This document shows positions 10,922-24,065 of a DNA stretch of 64,000 nt, piece after piece (the stretch's first letter is position 1; each line of letters begins with the position of its first letter). The notes beneath the pieces were generated by a model. That model saw only the letters and a program-made list of their open reading frames with translations. It did no database searches and was not told the DNA's origin. Source of the stretch: Oenanthe sinensis (taxonomy: Eukaryota; Streptophyta; Magnoliopsida; Apiales; Apiaceae); the NCBI GenBank assembly GCA_028671895.1, contig JAPMAC010000197.1, positions 4,097,001 through 4,161,000 of the forward strand, in the 5' to 3' direction. A program made the position numbers and the translations under genes.

Positions 10922-13900
10922 TCAGAATGACCTAGGCTGATGCTGAAAACGATGTCGGTTCATAGCAGAATGAGCAGAGCTGCTTCTGGTTTCCCTAGGT
11001 TTTTCTGTCATGGAGTCTATCTGTTCCAAAACATCAACAACTTCTTTCATGGAGGGGCGCTTTTTCATATCAGTTTCCAAGCATTTTAGTGTCAGCTGAG
11101 CAGCTTGTACTGCTGCTTTTGTTGAATATTGTCCTTGTATGCGTGCATCCATGATGGTTTTGAGCTTCCTTTTCTGTGAGAGAAAGGGTTTCCCCCAATT
11201 TATTAAATTCTGCTGACTAATTGGACGATTCATGTCATGTGCTCGTAAGCCTGTTAACATCTCAAGCAGCACAACCCCAAATCCATAGACATCGCTCTTC
11301 ACATATAAATGACCTGTCAATTGTGGCACATCCAAATTGAGAACAAAAATTCTATTCCTAGTTTTTGAAGTCAAGAAAATATGGAATACAAAAATCATTA
11401 GATCCCTCTTTCCTTTTCCGGTTTTCTTACCATCTTGGTCATGAAAATATCCAAGGAAAACTGGTAGTTGCCTTGGCTTCCACTTGAAATGGAACTTGCA
11501 AATATGGGAATCTTGAAATAATCACTCTCCTTGTCTTTCCTATGTTTGGTTACCATTTGTGCAAAGTGTCTTTATATAGTTTAAAATCAATCATTAAGCA
11601 CTCACCTGTTGCAACATATTCCGGAGCAGCATAACCATAGGTTCCCATGACTCGAGTTGTGACGTGTGATTCTCCACCGTCCGGACCCAATTTTGCCAAG
11701 CCGAAGTCTGATATTTTTGGATTGTAGTCCTGTCAAAGATAAAAATAAATGGCTTTCAGAATCACTGGGAACTGGTAGATTTTCTTGCAGGCAGTCCACT
11801 GGAAAGATGCAGAAGGGACAATTTGGTTTCTTCAACATAGTTGAGGTTTAAAATTGTTGATAAGAAAACCAGTGTAGATAACTCTGGACTTTTAAGAGTA
11901 TTTTTTTTCAGTAGCCTAAAAACTCAATATGAGAAGAAAATGAAATATTTAAGAAAGAACAAGTAGAAGAAATAAGATAATATATACATGCGTGTGTGTA
12001 TTTATGTGTGCATAACAAAGTGGAACTCTTTACATTATACATTTTGAAAAGGACCAAATTAGGAGATCAAAACTACTAAAAAAAGTCACAAATTCATAGT
12101 GTTGCCTTACTAGGCCTCAAATATGCAGATTGCATCTCGTAGTAATCATTTATACTGATCAATAAAAACAATAAAAAGAGTAATACGGGTAGAAGTAAAG
12201 AGTTCAGAAAGAAGAAATATGGCATCCGTAATCTGATGTAAGAGCTATTTCTACTTTTTGTTTCCATCTCTGACATTTTCGATCTAATATCTTAATCCTC
12301 GATGAATTCTCTCAAATTTTACTGTATATGTTAAATACAAAAGATATAATTAACCTGAATCTCACCCCATCAAGCAGTATGTTAGAGGCCTTAAAATCCC
12401 TGTAAATGATTTTCTTTTCGGAATTATGCAAGAAAGATAGTCCTCGTGCAGCCCCGATTGCTATTTTTAGTCGTTTGTCCCATGAAAGTGGTTCAATAGA
12501 AGAACTCCCTGAACAACATAATCCAGCAAGTAAAACAATTTATCACCAAGGACTCAATGAGCAATATTATCTTGCTTCTTTTCTATTTCTTTTCAAGTTC
12601 TTACTTCTAAAGAGATGGTTTTCCAAGCTCCCTCTCTGCATAAACTCATAAACAAGTAAAAGGTCTTGATCCTCCCAGCAGTATCCCAATAGCTTAACCA
12701 AGTTAGGATGAGAAAGTGTTCCTAAAAAGTTCACTTCTGACTGCATTTCAAATGAAGCAACCACACCGTTGGTAAACAAGATGTGTCATTATTTAAGCAT
12801 AGAAAGACCAAGCATCATTGTAGTAGCATATGTAAATAATGTAAATAAATGATGAGTAAGTGCGGGTTACATAACAAAAGATAATTGATGATATCACTGA
12901 TTAACCAAAGAATCTTAAGAGTCTACAATCTTTTCAATGCTTTTTCTTTCTAAAATCATCTTAATACAAAATTATATTTGGATGACGGATTTGGTTTTCA
13001 TGACACATGAAATTATCCAGATAGGGATCAGTATTAGCATCATGCCTGGACACTATGACAACGATGTGAGGTTTGGCAAATGAATCGATGACTAATAGGG
13101 AAAAAATAACACTACGCAAAAGAAAAAGATAAGGGAAGGACAAATATTCCCTGCACAAGAATGCAAAACTTCTACGATTTTTTTGTTGAAAATGTAGTTG
13201 AAGAATCAACCTTTTCATTTTCTTTTGTGTACATGTCCATATCTAAATATTAATCACCTTTTAGCTGTGTTTCACCTATCTGGAGAAACAAATACCCATA
13301 ACTCTAATCTGGATTCTGGACTCAGACTTGTACTCCAAACATGCACCAGAGCCCTTATAACTAACTTCATATCACTTGCTCTTTGGCTCAAGGTTAGTCC
13401 TATGCAACAGTAAATTGCAAGTGCAAGGCTGTAATGGTCCACCTAGCAAGTATTGCTGCCGTTTTGATAAAAAATTTATAGTTAATCATGTCAACTACTA
13501 CTATAAGTCCTATAAATGATGAATATTGTGAAATTTCAGCGATGTCTTTTATGGCAAGCCTAGTAGGAAAGTCAAGTCTGTAGCCAAATTTTAATAGCTA
13601 ATCCTTATATTTCACTACTATAGCTCCAACTCCCCTTACGAAAACTCAAGCAACAAGAGTGACTTTAGATTATTTTCCAGAAAAGTACATCCCCTTTTTA
13701 TTGCCGTATTGTAGCCGTCCCAAAACTTACAATTTGGTCAATATCCTCAGGTGTAGTCTGAAAATTATGAGACTACAGATCCACTTATAGCCAGACACAA
13801 ATGTAGCATTATCATAACTTCCTGTCCATCATACTCAGAAGAATCATCAGCTTTTTGACATGTTTAGTCATTTTCTGACAGGGGTTTCTCTAACTAGTAT

Positions 13901-14973
13901 GATAACTAATCCGCAACGTTGAAACATTTCAAAGAAGACCACACGAGCATACATTTTTACATTCAGTTAAAACTGCAACACATTTCTGTCATTGGAAAGT
14001 TCTAAGACTATAAACCATTTCACATTACACAGTTATCCATACTTAAGTCTTGCAGTTGAGCTCTGAAGTAAACCTAAGTATCAAATCCTAAACTTACTCC
14101 AACCAAAATGTGATGCTCGATAGCCTGAACATTACCCCTACAGACTTAATTGAACAAAGACCAACATTTTTTATAAAACAAAAATTAAAACCCAATTCAT
14201 ACCACAAAGTAGTGTTTTGCTGCTAAACAAATTACCACAAAATCTTACCTGCCATTCTTGAAACCCTTGCACACTTTCGTGATTCAATTTCTTTATAGCA
14301 ACCATCATTCCAGTGCCAAATTTAGATGGAGCAAGGGTCTTCTCATCCACCCAACCCTTATAAACAGTCCCGAAACCTCCCACACCTAACACTGTATCAG
14401 GTTTAAAACTTTTAGTAGCATTTTTCATATCAGAAAAACTATAAACCTTGAGACCCGGGGTAGGCAGTAATCCTCCAAATAAAGAAGTCTCATTGTCGCC
14501 GTTTGCTGCAGCAGAAAATTGGCTTTGGCTCTGCCCACCTGCACTGCTACTTGTAACTGAGAAGCCACGGCTATTGCTATAAAATGTCCCTAAAAATAAC
14601 ACACCAAAATTTAGCAAATATTTTACTCAACTTATACAACAATTGGCCTTGGAGTCGAATTGCCCGAAAGTATTAAACCATCAAGCACAAACCGAAACAA
14701 CCATTACTCTAAAACTACAGAGAAAATCAAATGTGTGTGCTACAAAAAAATCAAATTATGGGTATGATATATTAAAAAAACATAAAAAAAAAAAAAGAAT
14801 CAACCCAAAAAACAAAAAAGTAAAGACAAGAGATAGATACAAAGAGATAGATACAAACCAGAAGTTGTAGTGGAAGGTCTAGTACTTGGGGTGGTACTAG
14901 GATTTGAATTTATGTTTGAAATTGGACCTGTGCCTGTGCTAGCACTTTTTGAAGATTTCAAGCAATTACCCAT
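10922..14973 (-). CDS. Receptor-like cytoplasmic kinase, subfamily VII (PIX13/Kin3/NAK-like), six exons
   Basis: Exons on the minus strand: 14973-14859, 14589-14249, 12740-12605, 12508-12366, 11729-11606, 11313-10922. All five introns are GT-AG and phases join to 1251 nt (416 aa plus stop). The start MGNCLKSS gives Gly2 for N-myristoylation and Cys4 for palmitoylation, so plasma-membrane attachment is likely. After a Ser/Thr-rich leader come LPTPGLKVYSFSDMKNAT, the Gly-rich loop GVGGFGTVYKG, the ATP-binding VAIKK, EVNFLGTLSHPNLVKLLGYC, the catalytic loop IIYRDFKASNILL (YRD in place of HRD, usual in this subfamily), DFG in ISDFGLAKLG, and YAAPEYVATG; the C-lobe ends NRHRFQHQPRSF. All catalytic residues are present and no stop or frameshift is seen, so it looks functional. 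Intron 2 is 1.5 kb. RLCK-VII kinases relay signals from surface receptors in immunity and growth; the exact role cannot be told from sequence. This is the only apparently intact host gene here. Confidence 0.93.
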
Positions 14974-15788
14974 CTCATCAATCTTTGTTATCTTTCACTA
15001 ATCCTCCCTCGCACAATATTTTCTTGATCTTTTTCTAATAAAAGGAGGCAACTTGATGTGGAAATGTTCTTTTAGAATTGAAATGTTTCTTTCTTGTTGT
15101 AATTCTACAAAGTTGAAAGCTTTATGATTAGTTAATATTGTTGGTAGATGTTCTCATTGGGGGTCCTCTTTTCTTGCAACCATCATTTTCCTTCTTAGTA
15201 TACTTTTCAACAGCACAGTCCACCCATCTCATTCATCATTCCCTTTCTTTTCTGCAATAACAACTTGCTTCAATCAACGCTTACTTTTCACTGTGCCTTG
15301 CAAATTAACAAGTCAAACCCCAGAACCCATTATTACATCACACTCTCTAACAAGGGAAAATCTGTATAAAATTTTTGTAAAGAAACTGTCTAAAATTTCT
15401 GTACTTTGTGTTTATTTTTCTACGAAAATCGGTTCGAATTGTCAAAAATCGGTCAAAATAATACATTTAAAAAAAATTAAAGAATTTAATAATCAATATA
15501 TATATATATATTACAAATTTATGATAAATATAAGTTGTATGACTATCTCACATTCTTAATAATTATATATATATATATATTATAATATTATTAAATAATG
15601 ACTATTATTTATAAACCACTTAAATACCGATGATAAAGAGGATTTTTTGTAAATTTTAACACCTGAATACATATGGACTAATGATATATGGTATATGTTT
15701 TTTTTTATAAATTTTATTATAATTTGATGGTGTTTAATAATTATATATTATTATGTATTAAGTTAAATTAAATTACTTCTAATTAATC
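14974..15788. other. 5' flank of the kinase gene with AT microsatellites
   Basis: No coding region supported. The stretch should hold the kinase promoter (reading leftward). Pure TA repeats lie at about 15496-15512 and 15563-15586 in very AT-rich sequence. I could not single out a convincing TATA box. Confidence 0.5.
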
Positions 15789-15959
15789 AATTCGATTAAT
15801 TAGTGATCACCTGATTAATAATTACATTAATCAGAAGGTATCTTCACCGACCAATTCCGATTTTAATATTTTAGAACATCACACATCTTCAAGGCTCAAA
15901 AATCAGAACAAATTTCCAGGGGTAGCCATTGTAACGACTCAATACATGGCTAATATCTT

Positions 15960-17767
15960 TGTTAGGTCCCAGAAGTATCGTAGAAAGGGGTTGAATACGA
16001 TACTTACAACAATTTAATTTTTTTTGCGGAATTTACGGATAATTAAATTATTGCTTTTGTTGAGGGTTCGAGTCCTTGTAGTGTTTAAGAGACTAGCTTA
16101 TTGATTTTCTCTTTTTATGAATAAACAGTTAAGATCTAAAAAATTAGCAAGTAAATAAATGAGACAAGTTTCGGGGAATATATATTTCGTATATAAACCC
16201 AAAGGGATGCTACATCCGGTTTTAAAGAACCAGTTTCCGAAGAACAAATTAATTCTTCGCTACAACAAAGAGATCTTACTGATTCCTATTACAATGTATA
16301 GATCTATGAATGTACAAAAGGAAATCAATCTAACAAACAGTGTTTTATAATAGTCGTATATATTTACAACATAATGAACCGACTAGATTATAAAACTCTG
16401 GTGAAGAAGGTATGTGTATGGCTTTGTATCTCTTCTTCTCCAGCTTCAGTTTCTGTCTGTATCTCTCTCTGTATTGTGTGTATTCACCAAATGAATTAGA
16501 TTCATTTGTTTATATTGTGTAGGCTTTACAATAATTGAACAGCTTTCTAAGTGTCGATAACTTCTCTCTGTATGTGGACCTAAGTTGACTTTGAGGTTCC
16601 CGTGGATATTTTCTAGGAGTCGAAGTGTGTTTCCTTGTAATGGGGACTTAGAAAATAATCCATCCTTACATAGAGAGTGAGTGTCGAATTATATAGCCTT
16701 GTATACCTCCATTAGTCACTTTTAAGTAGGTATCGAATTCTTCCCCTCTTGTATAGCTTATGTGTCGAATTTCTTACCATGTATGACTTAGGTGCCAATT
16801 TCTATTACCTTGAATATGCCTTAGATTATTTCTTTTGAAACAAAGAAACTTAGGAGTCGAATTTGTCTTCCATGTATACCTAGGTGTCGATATTCTTTAC
16901 CTAGATACATGGCTTAGTTTCTTTTGGCATCTTGAAGGCATGTGTCGAATTATGTCTTCCTTGTATGGCTATGTGTCGAATTTCTTCACCTAGTGTTACT
17001 AGGTGTCTATTTTTTCCACCTTGTATAATGACTTGGAGTAATTTCAACTTCTATTAAATCCTTGCATACTTGGCTTCTTATCAATTCTTCTTGTACAATG
17101 AATATGTTAACCAAATCCTTTGTGTTAACACTTAGTGTACTGGTCTGGTTCACAAGTGACTAACACTGATCTTGATCTTCATATTCTCATTTAAATCAAT
17201 TGAGAGGAATGTAGCAGTTCTTTATTGCTTCGAACACTAACTGTCAATAAACATTGTACTTTCACTAGAATCTTTTCTGGTACTTAGACAATGTGTTCAT
17301 TACTACTGCAATCTTGAATATTTCATTCTCTGTTCTTCACTAACACTTGAACATATAAAAGAAATTCTTTCAGTGAGTATAACTTCAAGACTGCAACTGT
17401 CTTCTTTAACCTTTGTCTTTACCCTATCTTCAATTCTTCTAGATTCCTATGCTTAAACAATGTATATCTCCAATCAATGTTAATACACTGAAATCTTCTA
17501 GTGACACTTTTATACTGAATCTTCAATACTTCTGAAACTCTGAAGGTCTTTACACATTATTCTTCAATGAGGCATGAACATATTAATGAACTTCTTTCAG
17601 TGACCTTTAGTAGAATTCAAAACTTCTTCTAATGTCTTGATTCATTGTATTTGCGTTATCTTCATTTCTTCCTGATTTCTGTGTAGACGTGATATTATTT
17701 ACATGTCCTGTTCTAGATGTTGAGTTATCACGATTACTATTCATACAGCTTCGTAATCTCACCAGTA
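15960..17767 (-). mobile_element. Sire-B solo LTR, reversed (1808 bp)
   Basis: On the plus strand it begins TGTTAGGTCCCAGAAG, the reverse complement of a Sirevirus LTR 3' end. It ends near ATCTCACCAGTA, corresponding to the LTR 5' end (TA instead of TG, one transition). Flanking ATCTT at 15955-15959 and 17768-17772 is a 5-bp target duplication. There is no primer site, gag or polypurine tract on either side, so this is a solo LTR left by LTR-LTR recombination. It contains GTGTCGAA motifs (about nine, 16550-16985), the reverse of the ATTCGACAC motif of the Sire-D LTR, and the shared LTR block near 17113-17170. Confidence 0.8.
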
Positions 17768-17898
17768 ATCTTAAATCAGATTGCAAATCCTACACAAGCT
17801 CAACCTGAACAGCTAGAGCAAGAGCCAGTTCAAGAAACAGAACCAGAGTAGTTACTACCTGAAGCTGATAAACTTGCAGAACAAGAGGCACATGTAAC

Positions 17899-18042
17899 TC
17901 AGGTAATATTTCAAACCTTAGTGTCTAATTTCTTACCTTTAAATATATCTGTGACATACTATTATTGTGGTCAGGTAATATCTCAAACCTTAATGCCTAA
18001 TTTTTTACCTTTAAATATATCTGTGGCAGACTATGATTGTGG
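17899..18042 (+). repeat. 72-bp tandem duplication, in frame
   Basis: Two adjacent copies (17899-17970, 17971-18042) with a few substitutions. Each reads as 24 residues in the frame of fragment X: QVIFQTLVSN... then QVISQTLMPN..., both containing FLPLNISV. Confidence 0.85.
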
Positions 18043-18110
18043 TCCTGCACTTCAGGATATTGACTATGGACCTGAAAACACATAGGTTCAATCCCAAGCT
18101 GAAATAGAGC

Positions 18111-19325
18111 TGTTAGGTATGAGTTTAAGAAAAATTTAATCAGGCGGGGGGGTGAATGATTACTTCAAATTTTTTCTTGAGTGGTTTACAAATATAGCTA
18201 GTTTATACAATGTGTTGGTAATAAAGAAATGTGGAATTAAAGAAACAATTACACAACACATAATGTAAACTTTCAATCTAATATATATTAGATTTCTGTT
18301 TGCTGCAATCTGAGATTTAAACTTAAATCTCAGCTTCTTGTTCTAGAAAGAAACAAGGATATGAACAGTACAATATTTTTCACATTCACACTCCTCTATA
18401 CTGCAAAGCACACTCTTTTCTATATAGACAACATGTCTTTTTAACTCCACATACTTTTGCAGACAGTGTTAGCTAAAACTGGAATAGTACAAATGAAACT
18501 TTACAAAACACTTCATTCCATTTCTAGCTCAGTCTTCAGACTTGACAGTTCTTTACATTTGAACACAGCTTCTGTCTTGCTTGTTTCTCCTAGTTTCATT
18601 ATAGATTTGTCACCATCTATTCAGGTTTGACTGATCCTAAATAGAAAAGTGCTGCACAATCTTGTCTGTTGCTTCTGCAATCTTCCTTGAAATCAGCCAT
18701 TTAATTCATTCGAGTTCTCTGTAAATAATTCAATGTAATGTTATGTACTTGGACTTCTCGAACTTTTCAAGCTTTGTCACTTCTCGAATGATTGAGACTT
18801 CTCGAATGATCCACCTTTTACACTTCTCGAATGAGACATAACCTGACTTCTCGAATGATACATATCTTGACTTCTCGAATTGTTTCCATACTGAACTTCT
18901 CGAATTGATCACTTTTTTTACTTCTCGAATTATCATTTTCTTCACTTCTCGAATGATCATTTTCTTCACTTCTCGAATGATCATTTTCTTCACTTCTCAA
19001 ATCTGTGATTTAGAGAAAATTTCAGTATATGCTCATACTTCTCAAATGGTGAGACTTCTCGAATGGTAGACATTTTGCCTTAGAAACTTTCTTCAACTTG
19101 AATCCTTATTTCTCCAGCCTTATTCTTACTGATGCATGATTCATGACTTGAATCTTCTACCAGCATTATTTGAAGCTTTAACTACAGTCTAGATTACAAC
19201 TTAAAGATCACTTCTAACTGTAGAAATTACATTTAAAACAAACCAAGTCATAACCTATTACAAGATAGTATAAGTTTACATAGTAGACAAGAAAATACTA
19301 TCTAGTAGGCTTGATATGATCCAAA
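18111..19325 (-). mobile_element. Sire-C 3' LTR, reversed (about 1.2 kb)
   Basis: On the plus strand it starts TGTTAGGTATGAG followed by a G run (reverse of the usual C-rich LTR end). It stops where ATCTCCCCTAATTT, a reversed polypurine tract, begins at 19326. The left flank AGAGC (18106-18110) would be the target duplication; the other side is lost. The middle is an array of CTTCTCGAAT motifs. Downstream in element sense (leftwards) it abuts fragment X. Confidence 0.82.
18753..19066 (-). repeat. Motif array CTTCTCGAAT in the Sire-C LTR
   Basis: Thirteen copies of ACTTCTCGAAT or close variants in about 310 bp, 12-60 bp apart. Three consecutive copies with ATCATTTTCTTC spacers form a perfect short tandem. 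In element sense the motif is ATTCGAGAAGT. Confidence 0.9.
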
Positions 19326-19557
19326 ATCTCCCCTAATTTGGATAAAGATAGTTTACAAATTAATAACAAGATATCAAGCCTAGTTATTATTGTTGGTGTA
19401 GTTGTCACTGTTGTTGCATGAAGATATCATACTTTGCTTTCTTCTCTTTCTCTTACATTTCATTTATCTCTTTGATTGCATTGAGAATTTATAATCTGGC
19501 CATGATCTCTTCAATTAGGATTGCATCCTTTAGCATATCAACAGCAATTTGGAGAGT
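19326..19557 (-). other. Sire-C polypurine tract and 3' UTR
   Basis: Minus-strand AAATTAGGGGAGAT (19326-19339) next to the LTR, then non-coding sequence up to the ORF3 stop at 19558. Confidence 0.7.
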
Positions 19558-22500
19558 TTAAATTGGATAATCACTGACAAACTTGAGTCTAATCTTAGAT
19601 GTGACCCCATTTCTGAGTTTGAACTCAACTCTGTCAGGATCTTTGAATACTCTGCACTTTCCCTGTCTTCTCAGCTCTTCAGACAATCTTTCTATTTCCT
19701 TATCTTCCTTCTTCTTCTTTTTCACCATCTCCTCCAAGTACTTGACTTTATCAATTTTCTTTTGATACTTCCTGGCCAATTACTCAGCCACTTCTATCAT
19801 TTTCAATTTATCTATCATGCACCTCTTGTTAAAAAGACTGATCACTCTTTTAATGTCATGGATGGTTGAATTTGAGTTGTCATGATGGAAGGCTCTTTCT
19901 TCCCCATCAACAGTGGTCACAAACATTCTCTTGTCCCTGATTTCAACCTTGTTAAATCTATATGCCTTACATTGTTTGATCTTTACTTTATTAACTTCAG
20001 CAATTTCTTGGATAGGTTTAACTTGTAGACCTTTGTCAGGAACAATGAGTTGCTTTCTCCATTTAGGATATCTAACTATCAATGAACTAGTAGATTTCTT
20101 GAATCTTGTTCTTGTAGTAGAGTTGATCTTGATATGTTGACATGGCTTCAATTTCTTGAGTTGATTCTTTTTTACTTCCTTCCTTATCACTCTATGGGCA
20201 GTCACCTTATAAGATGTCTTCTTGGTGATTTGGATTTTGGGTTCATAGCAGTTTCAGAAACTGTTGGAGCCATATTAATATCCTGAATTTTGGTAGGTGT
20301 ACTAGTATGAACACCAATAACTTGTTGTTTGGATGATTTCTTCCTTTCATATGTCTTTTCTTTTCTTGATTCATCTCTCTTTTTCTCACCATCACTTTCC
20401 TTCTTCTCATCATCTTTCTTTCCATCCTTATTACTCTTGGAATCTGGTTTCTTGTCTTCTTTTCACTGTCCCTTGTCTTCATCATCCTTTCTTTTCTTCT
20501 TCTACTCATCATTTTCAAAAGTTGACACTTGACTATTGATGAATTTTCTTAATTTTTCCATGATCAACTTGACTTCTTCTCTATTGACTGGCTTTTTCTT
20601 TAAAAGATCCAAGAGACTTATAATTTGGCTTCTGTTATCAGGATTTAAATGCTGAGGAATTCTGAAGTGAGAGAGTGTGTTTGACTTGGTCATGTAGAGA
20701 ATCCCATCAGGGTTGCAGTAGGCTTCAGGAAGTACTTTGGGCAGCAAGAAGCCTAACATGTTTTTCAATTCATTGTCTTCCTTTGTCACATTCTCTATTG
20801 CTTTCTACAGACACTCTAGTTCTGTATATGAAAGTCCATGAAACAGTGCTAAAGATACCTTGTAATAGCCATATTTCATCTGCACTACTAGCACTTTGAC
20901 CTCTTCACCATTTACTTGTATCTTCACACCTCTCACCATTTAGATACCGTTTTGTAGCATTTTCCTGTAGTTCCAATGATTATCCTTTACATTTGCCTTT
21001 GTTGCTTTCAAATTTAGCATGAACTCTTTTTCTGCAAATGGCTTCTTGGCCTCCTCCCTTAATATTGCCATAACAGCTTTTTGCCTTTCAGCTTCTATCT
21101 TATCCCTTTGCCTTTCAATCTCCTCCATTGTCTTCTCCCCCTTAGGGTTGATATCTTGGTGCCTGGGTAGAAATGAAAAATGAGTTGGCTGGAGTTGGGT
21201 GGGAACTTGAACCTGAGGTGCTTGGCTAGACACAATCATTGTTGAGAGTAGAGTTTGAATTGAGACAAGTTGAGTAGAGATTTATTGAAGTTTAGTGCCT
21301 TGAGTGGAGCTAGAGATATCAAATTCTTTCTTCAAAGAAGCAATAGTAGCACCACTTTTGAAACTGTGGTTGAGAGAGTAGATTGAACTTCTGTCAATGT
21401 ATCCACTTTCTATTTGAGTTTAGACAAGGTGACAACTTCATCCTTTTCTGCCCTGGCTTTGGATTGATAGAAGAGATCTACTTGCAATGAAGTCAGGCCA
21501 TGAATTGGAACATCTTCAGGCAGCCTGTATGCATGCCTATTTTTGTAGAGAACCTCAACCATGTTGTTGATTTTGGCCTGTTTTTGCCGAGCTTCTGTTT
21601 GAACATCAATCATTTATTTGAATGTTTTCTATCTTCTCCAATTTATCATTCATATCTTTAACCCTATGCCTTGACAATGAAGAATCCGATTTAGAGGTTG
21701 CATGAGCATAAAGACTACCAGGCTTTAATTTATCTTCAATTTCTTTCAAGAATTCTTCCATTTTAGTTATATGCTCTACAAGTTCTGATTAGAAACCCCT
21801 TACAAGATAATGATTTGATTGAAGTTGGACTTTGATTTCTTCATGTATGGAATCATAGATGGCAGTTGGAGTGAAGACCTTCTCACATGAGCCAATAGAG
21901 GTTAAGTATTTTTCCCTCATCCACTACAGTATCTCCTTCATGCTTATAGTGTTTTCATTATCCAACCAAGCATCTATATTACCCTTTTCATCTTCAGCCA
22001 TATGAGAATTTTTATCTTTGATTTCTTCATGGTCTCTAGCATACTCCAACATTATTTTAGCATAGTCCTTGTTGGGTAGATGAGATGTGAGAAGTTGTTG
22101 AGCAATATGATAAAAACCATCCAATTGATCACCATATAATTCTGTTAATTTTTCTTCAGATAAGAACCCATCATTAGATGGTCCTGAATCCCTGTCATAG
22201 TGCACAGTTTTCAGCCATTGTGACATAAAGTGAGAGCTAGGGTCATTTGTTACAATGGTCCCCTCAGTATCTATTTCTTCATCCAATTGCTCAGATGAGT
22301 CTTTAGACACTGGATGGATTGGTGATTTCATCCTAGGAGACAGTCTTTGAATGACTGGAGAGTGTCTAGGGGATGCCATTTGCATGGTGTGGAGGTCCCC
22401 TAGATTTCCCAATGTCTATGAAGACACCTGGTGCTCCAATGACTCATTAATGAGATCAAAGGGAATTTTTGCATCTTCAGCCACCACATAGTCTGAAGTA

Positions 22501-24065
22501 AAAACTCCTGAAGCCTCTCTGACTTTGATGGTGTCATCAGGATATGTCTTAGCATGTATTCCCTAACTATCTAAATGTATGTCCTGAGTGGTGAGCATAG
22601 TGTCATGCACTATGTCACTTGAATTTGGCTCACTAGGAGAAGTGGATTCCTGATGATCAACAACCATTTGTGCTTGGCTAGACACAATTGGTTGAGAAGA
22701 AATATTAGAATTAGAAGAAGTTGGAATAGTAGATTTGAGTGTTGGCAACTCCCCCTGAGAAAATGGGGAAGTTTCAATAAAAGTTCCTAACTATGCATTC
22801 TGTGTTTCCTTTTCTACTAAAACTTCTTCATTGACAGGAGTGAATTCCTGCAATGGTGCAGACTCTGTACAAGGTGGAGTGGGCTATCTCCCAATTTCGA
22901 TAGATAAATTCAGTTGAGAGAATGCATCTAGTAACAATTTTATTCCTTTTGTAATCTCTGCATCCTTTTGGGAGTACATAGAGTGGTCTATTGTGGTGCT
23001 TTTCTTTTTCTTTCTCCTGGTCAAAGCAACCACTGGTGACTCATCTTCTTACACCACTAAATCTAATTTTCTCTTAACAGATAGCTTCTTCTTCTTCTTC
23101 TTTTCAACTACATCCTGTTGGGAGGATGTAGAGGTTGGCTCACTAACATCTAAAGTATTCAAGGAAGGTTCTACAGTTGGGTAAGAATTCCCTGGGTTAG
23201 GTAGAGTTTCTTCTTCATCTACCTTGGGAATTTTTACTATGTCAAGAGCATGAAATTTAGGCTTCACATGTGGATAACTATCAAATAAAATAATCATGTA
23301 TGGAATAATTTGAAGAGAGTTACACACTGTGCTTCTATTTCCAATGATGCAAAGATATTCTTTGACATGGATTTATAATATCCAATTTTATTTTTGTCCA
23401 TTCAAACAATTCAATCAATTTATCATTTTTATATTTGAGTAACAATTAAATAAATTGAGGAAAGAATATTTCATTACCTCTCTTTCGTAGTCTAATGTCA
23501 AGCTTCCCAAGAATCAGTCTCCCAACATTGAGTTTGGTGTTGTAGGCCAGAGAGTGCCCAAGCTTCAAGGCTATCAAGCTGAGTTGATCAAAGCCATTCT
23601 TCATGAAGGTGAAAACTCGAACAAGAGTGTAAAAAACAAAAGACCTTTCTTTCCTTACGTACTTCTTCATTACTTTTTCAATCTTGATGTTCTTATCAGC
23701 ATACTTAATGAATTCAAGAAATTTTATTATGTCTGAGTTGGTGGGGTCTGAGTCAAAGTCCTTTGTTGGTAATGACATACATGTATTCATGTCATCCTCA
23801 TTGAAACTTATGTTTACATCTCGTATCCTGCAGGTAAACACAATCTTTGAGACTCAATCTTCAAGTGTTATCTCTTCTTAAGAATGTCCATGTAGAGAGT
23901 GGGATTGCAAAGTAGAGGTTCTTTCAACTATGAATCAAGTAGGAACCTTGTGAAGCATTTATACTGGTCATTGGCATCTGCATCACGTGAGATAGCCAGA
24001 AAGTTTGTTTCAGGGATGGTGTAGCTTACAGTTGAGCTAGATGATGCAATTGAGTAAAAGAGAAT
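19558..24065 (-). pseudogene. Sire-C ORF3 (env-like), broken by several stops
   Basis: Read leftwards from about 24060 it gives a long protein in pieces: YTIPETNFLAIS near the start, FDSDPTNSDIIKFLEFIKYA, then NTKLNVGRLILGKLDIRL (23841-23446), the counterpart of RINFGKLIMAEIL in Sire-A. Acidic and Ser/Pro-rich middle pieces follow (23327-23049, 22748-22563, 22412-21924), then Gln/Lys-rich helices (EEIERQRDKIEAERQK, about 21140) and a basic C-terminal half (20789-20502, 20205-19780, 19779-19558) ending FVSDYPI. Frame breaks lie at about 23445, 23048, 22562, 21923, 20940 and 20243. The order and composition match the ORF3 of Sire-A and Sire-I. No membrane segment seen. Confidence 0.75.

Larger units (their letters stand above)
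15789..18110 (+). pseudogene. Fragment X: ORF3-like coding remnant split by a solo LTR
   Basis: If the solo LTR (15960-17767) and one copy of its ATCTT duplication are ignored, one frame stays open from about 15789 through TSSRLKNQNKF, GVAIVTTQYMA, then NILNQIANPTQAQ and an acidic Gln/Glu tail (LEQEPVQETEPE) to a TAG near 17851. It then continues with one more stop near 18085 up to the Sire-C border. The composition resembles the acidic middle of Sirevirus ORF3, but I could not match a conserved block. It includes a 72-bp in-frame tandem duplication. Cut on the right by Sire-C at 18111. Confidence 0.45.

Noticed and set aside
15293..16350. Short plus-strand frames around 15.3 and 16.2 kb
   Set aside because: The first lies in AT-rich intergenic sequence, the second inside the Sire-B LTR; neither has recognisable protein features.
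18730..19000. Repetitive minus-strand protein (REVKKMIIREVKK)
   Set aside because: Direct translation of the LTR motif array, not a gene.
18753..19066. Possible CRISPR-like array
   Set aside because: Motifs are only about 10 bp with irregular spacing, lie inside an LTR of a plant retrotransposon and have no cas genes nearby.
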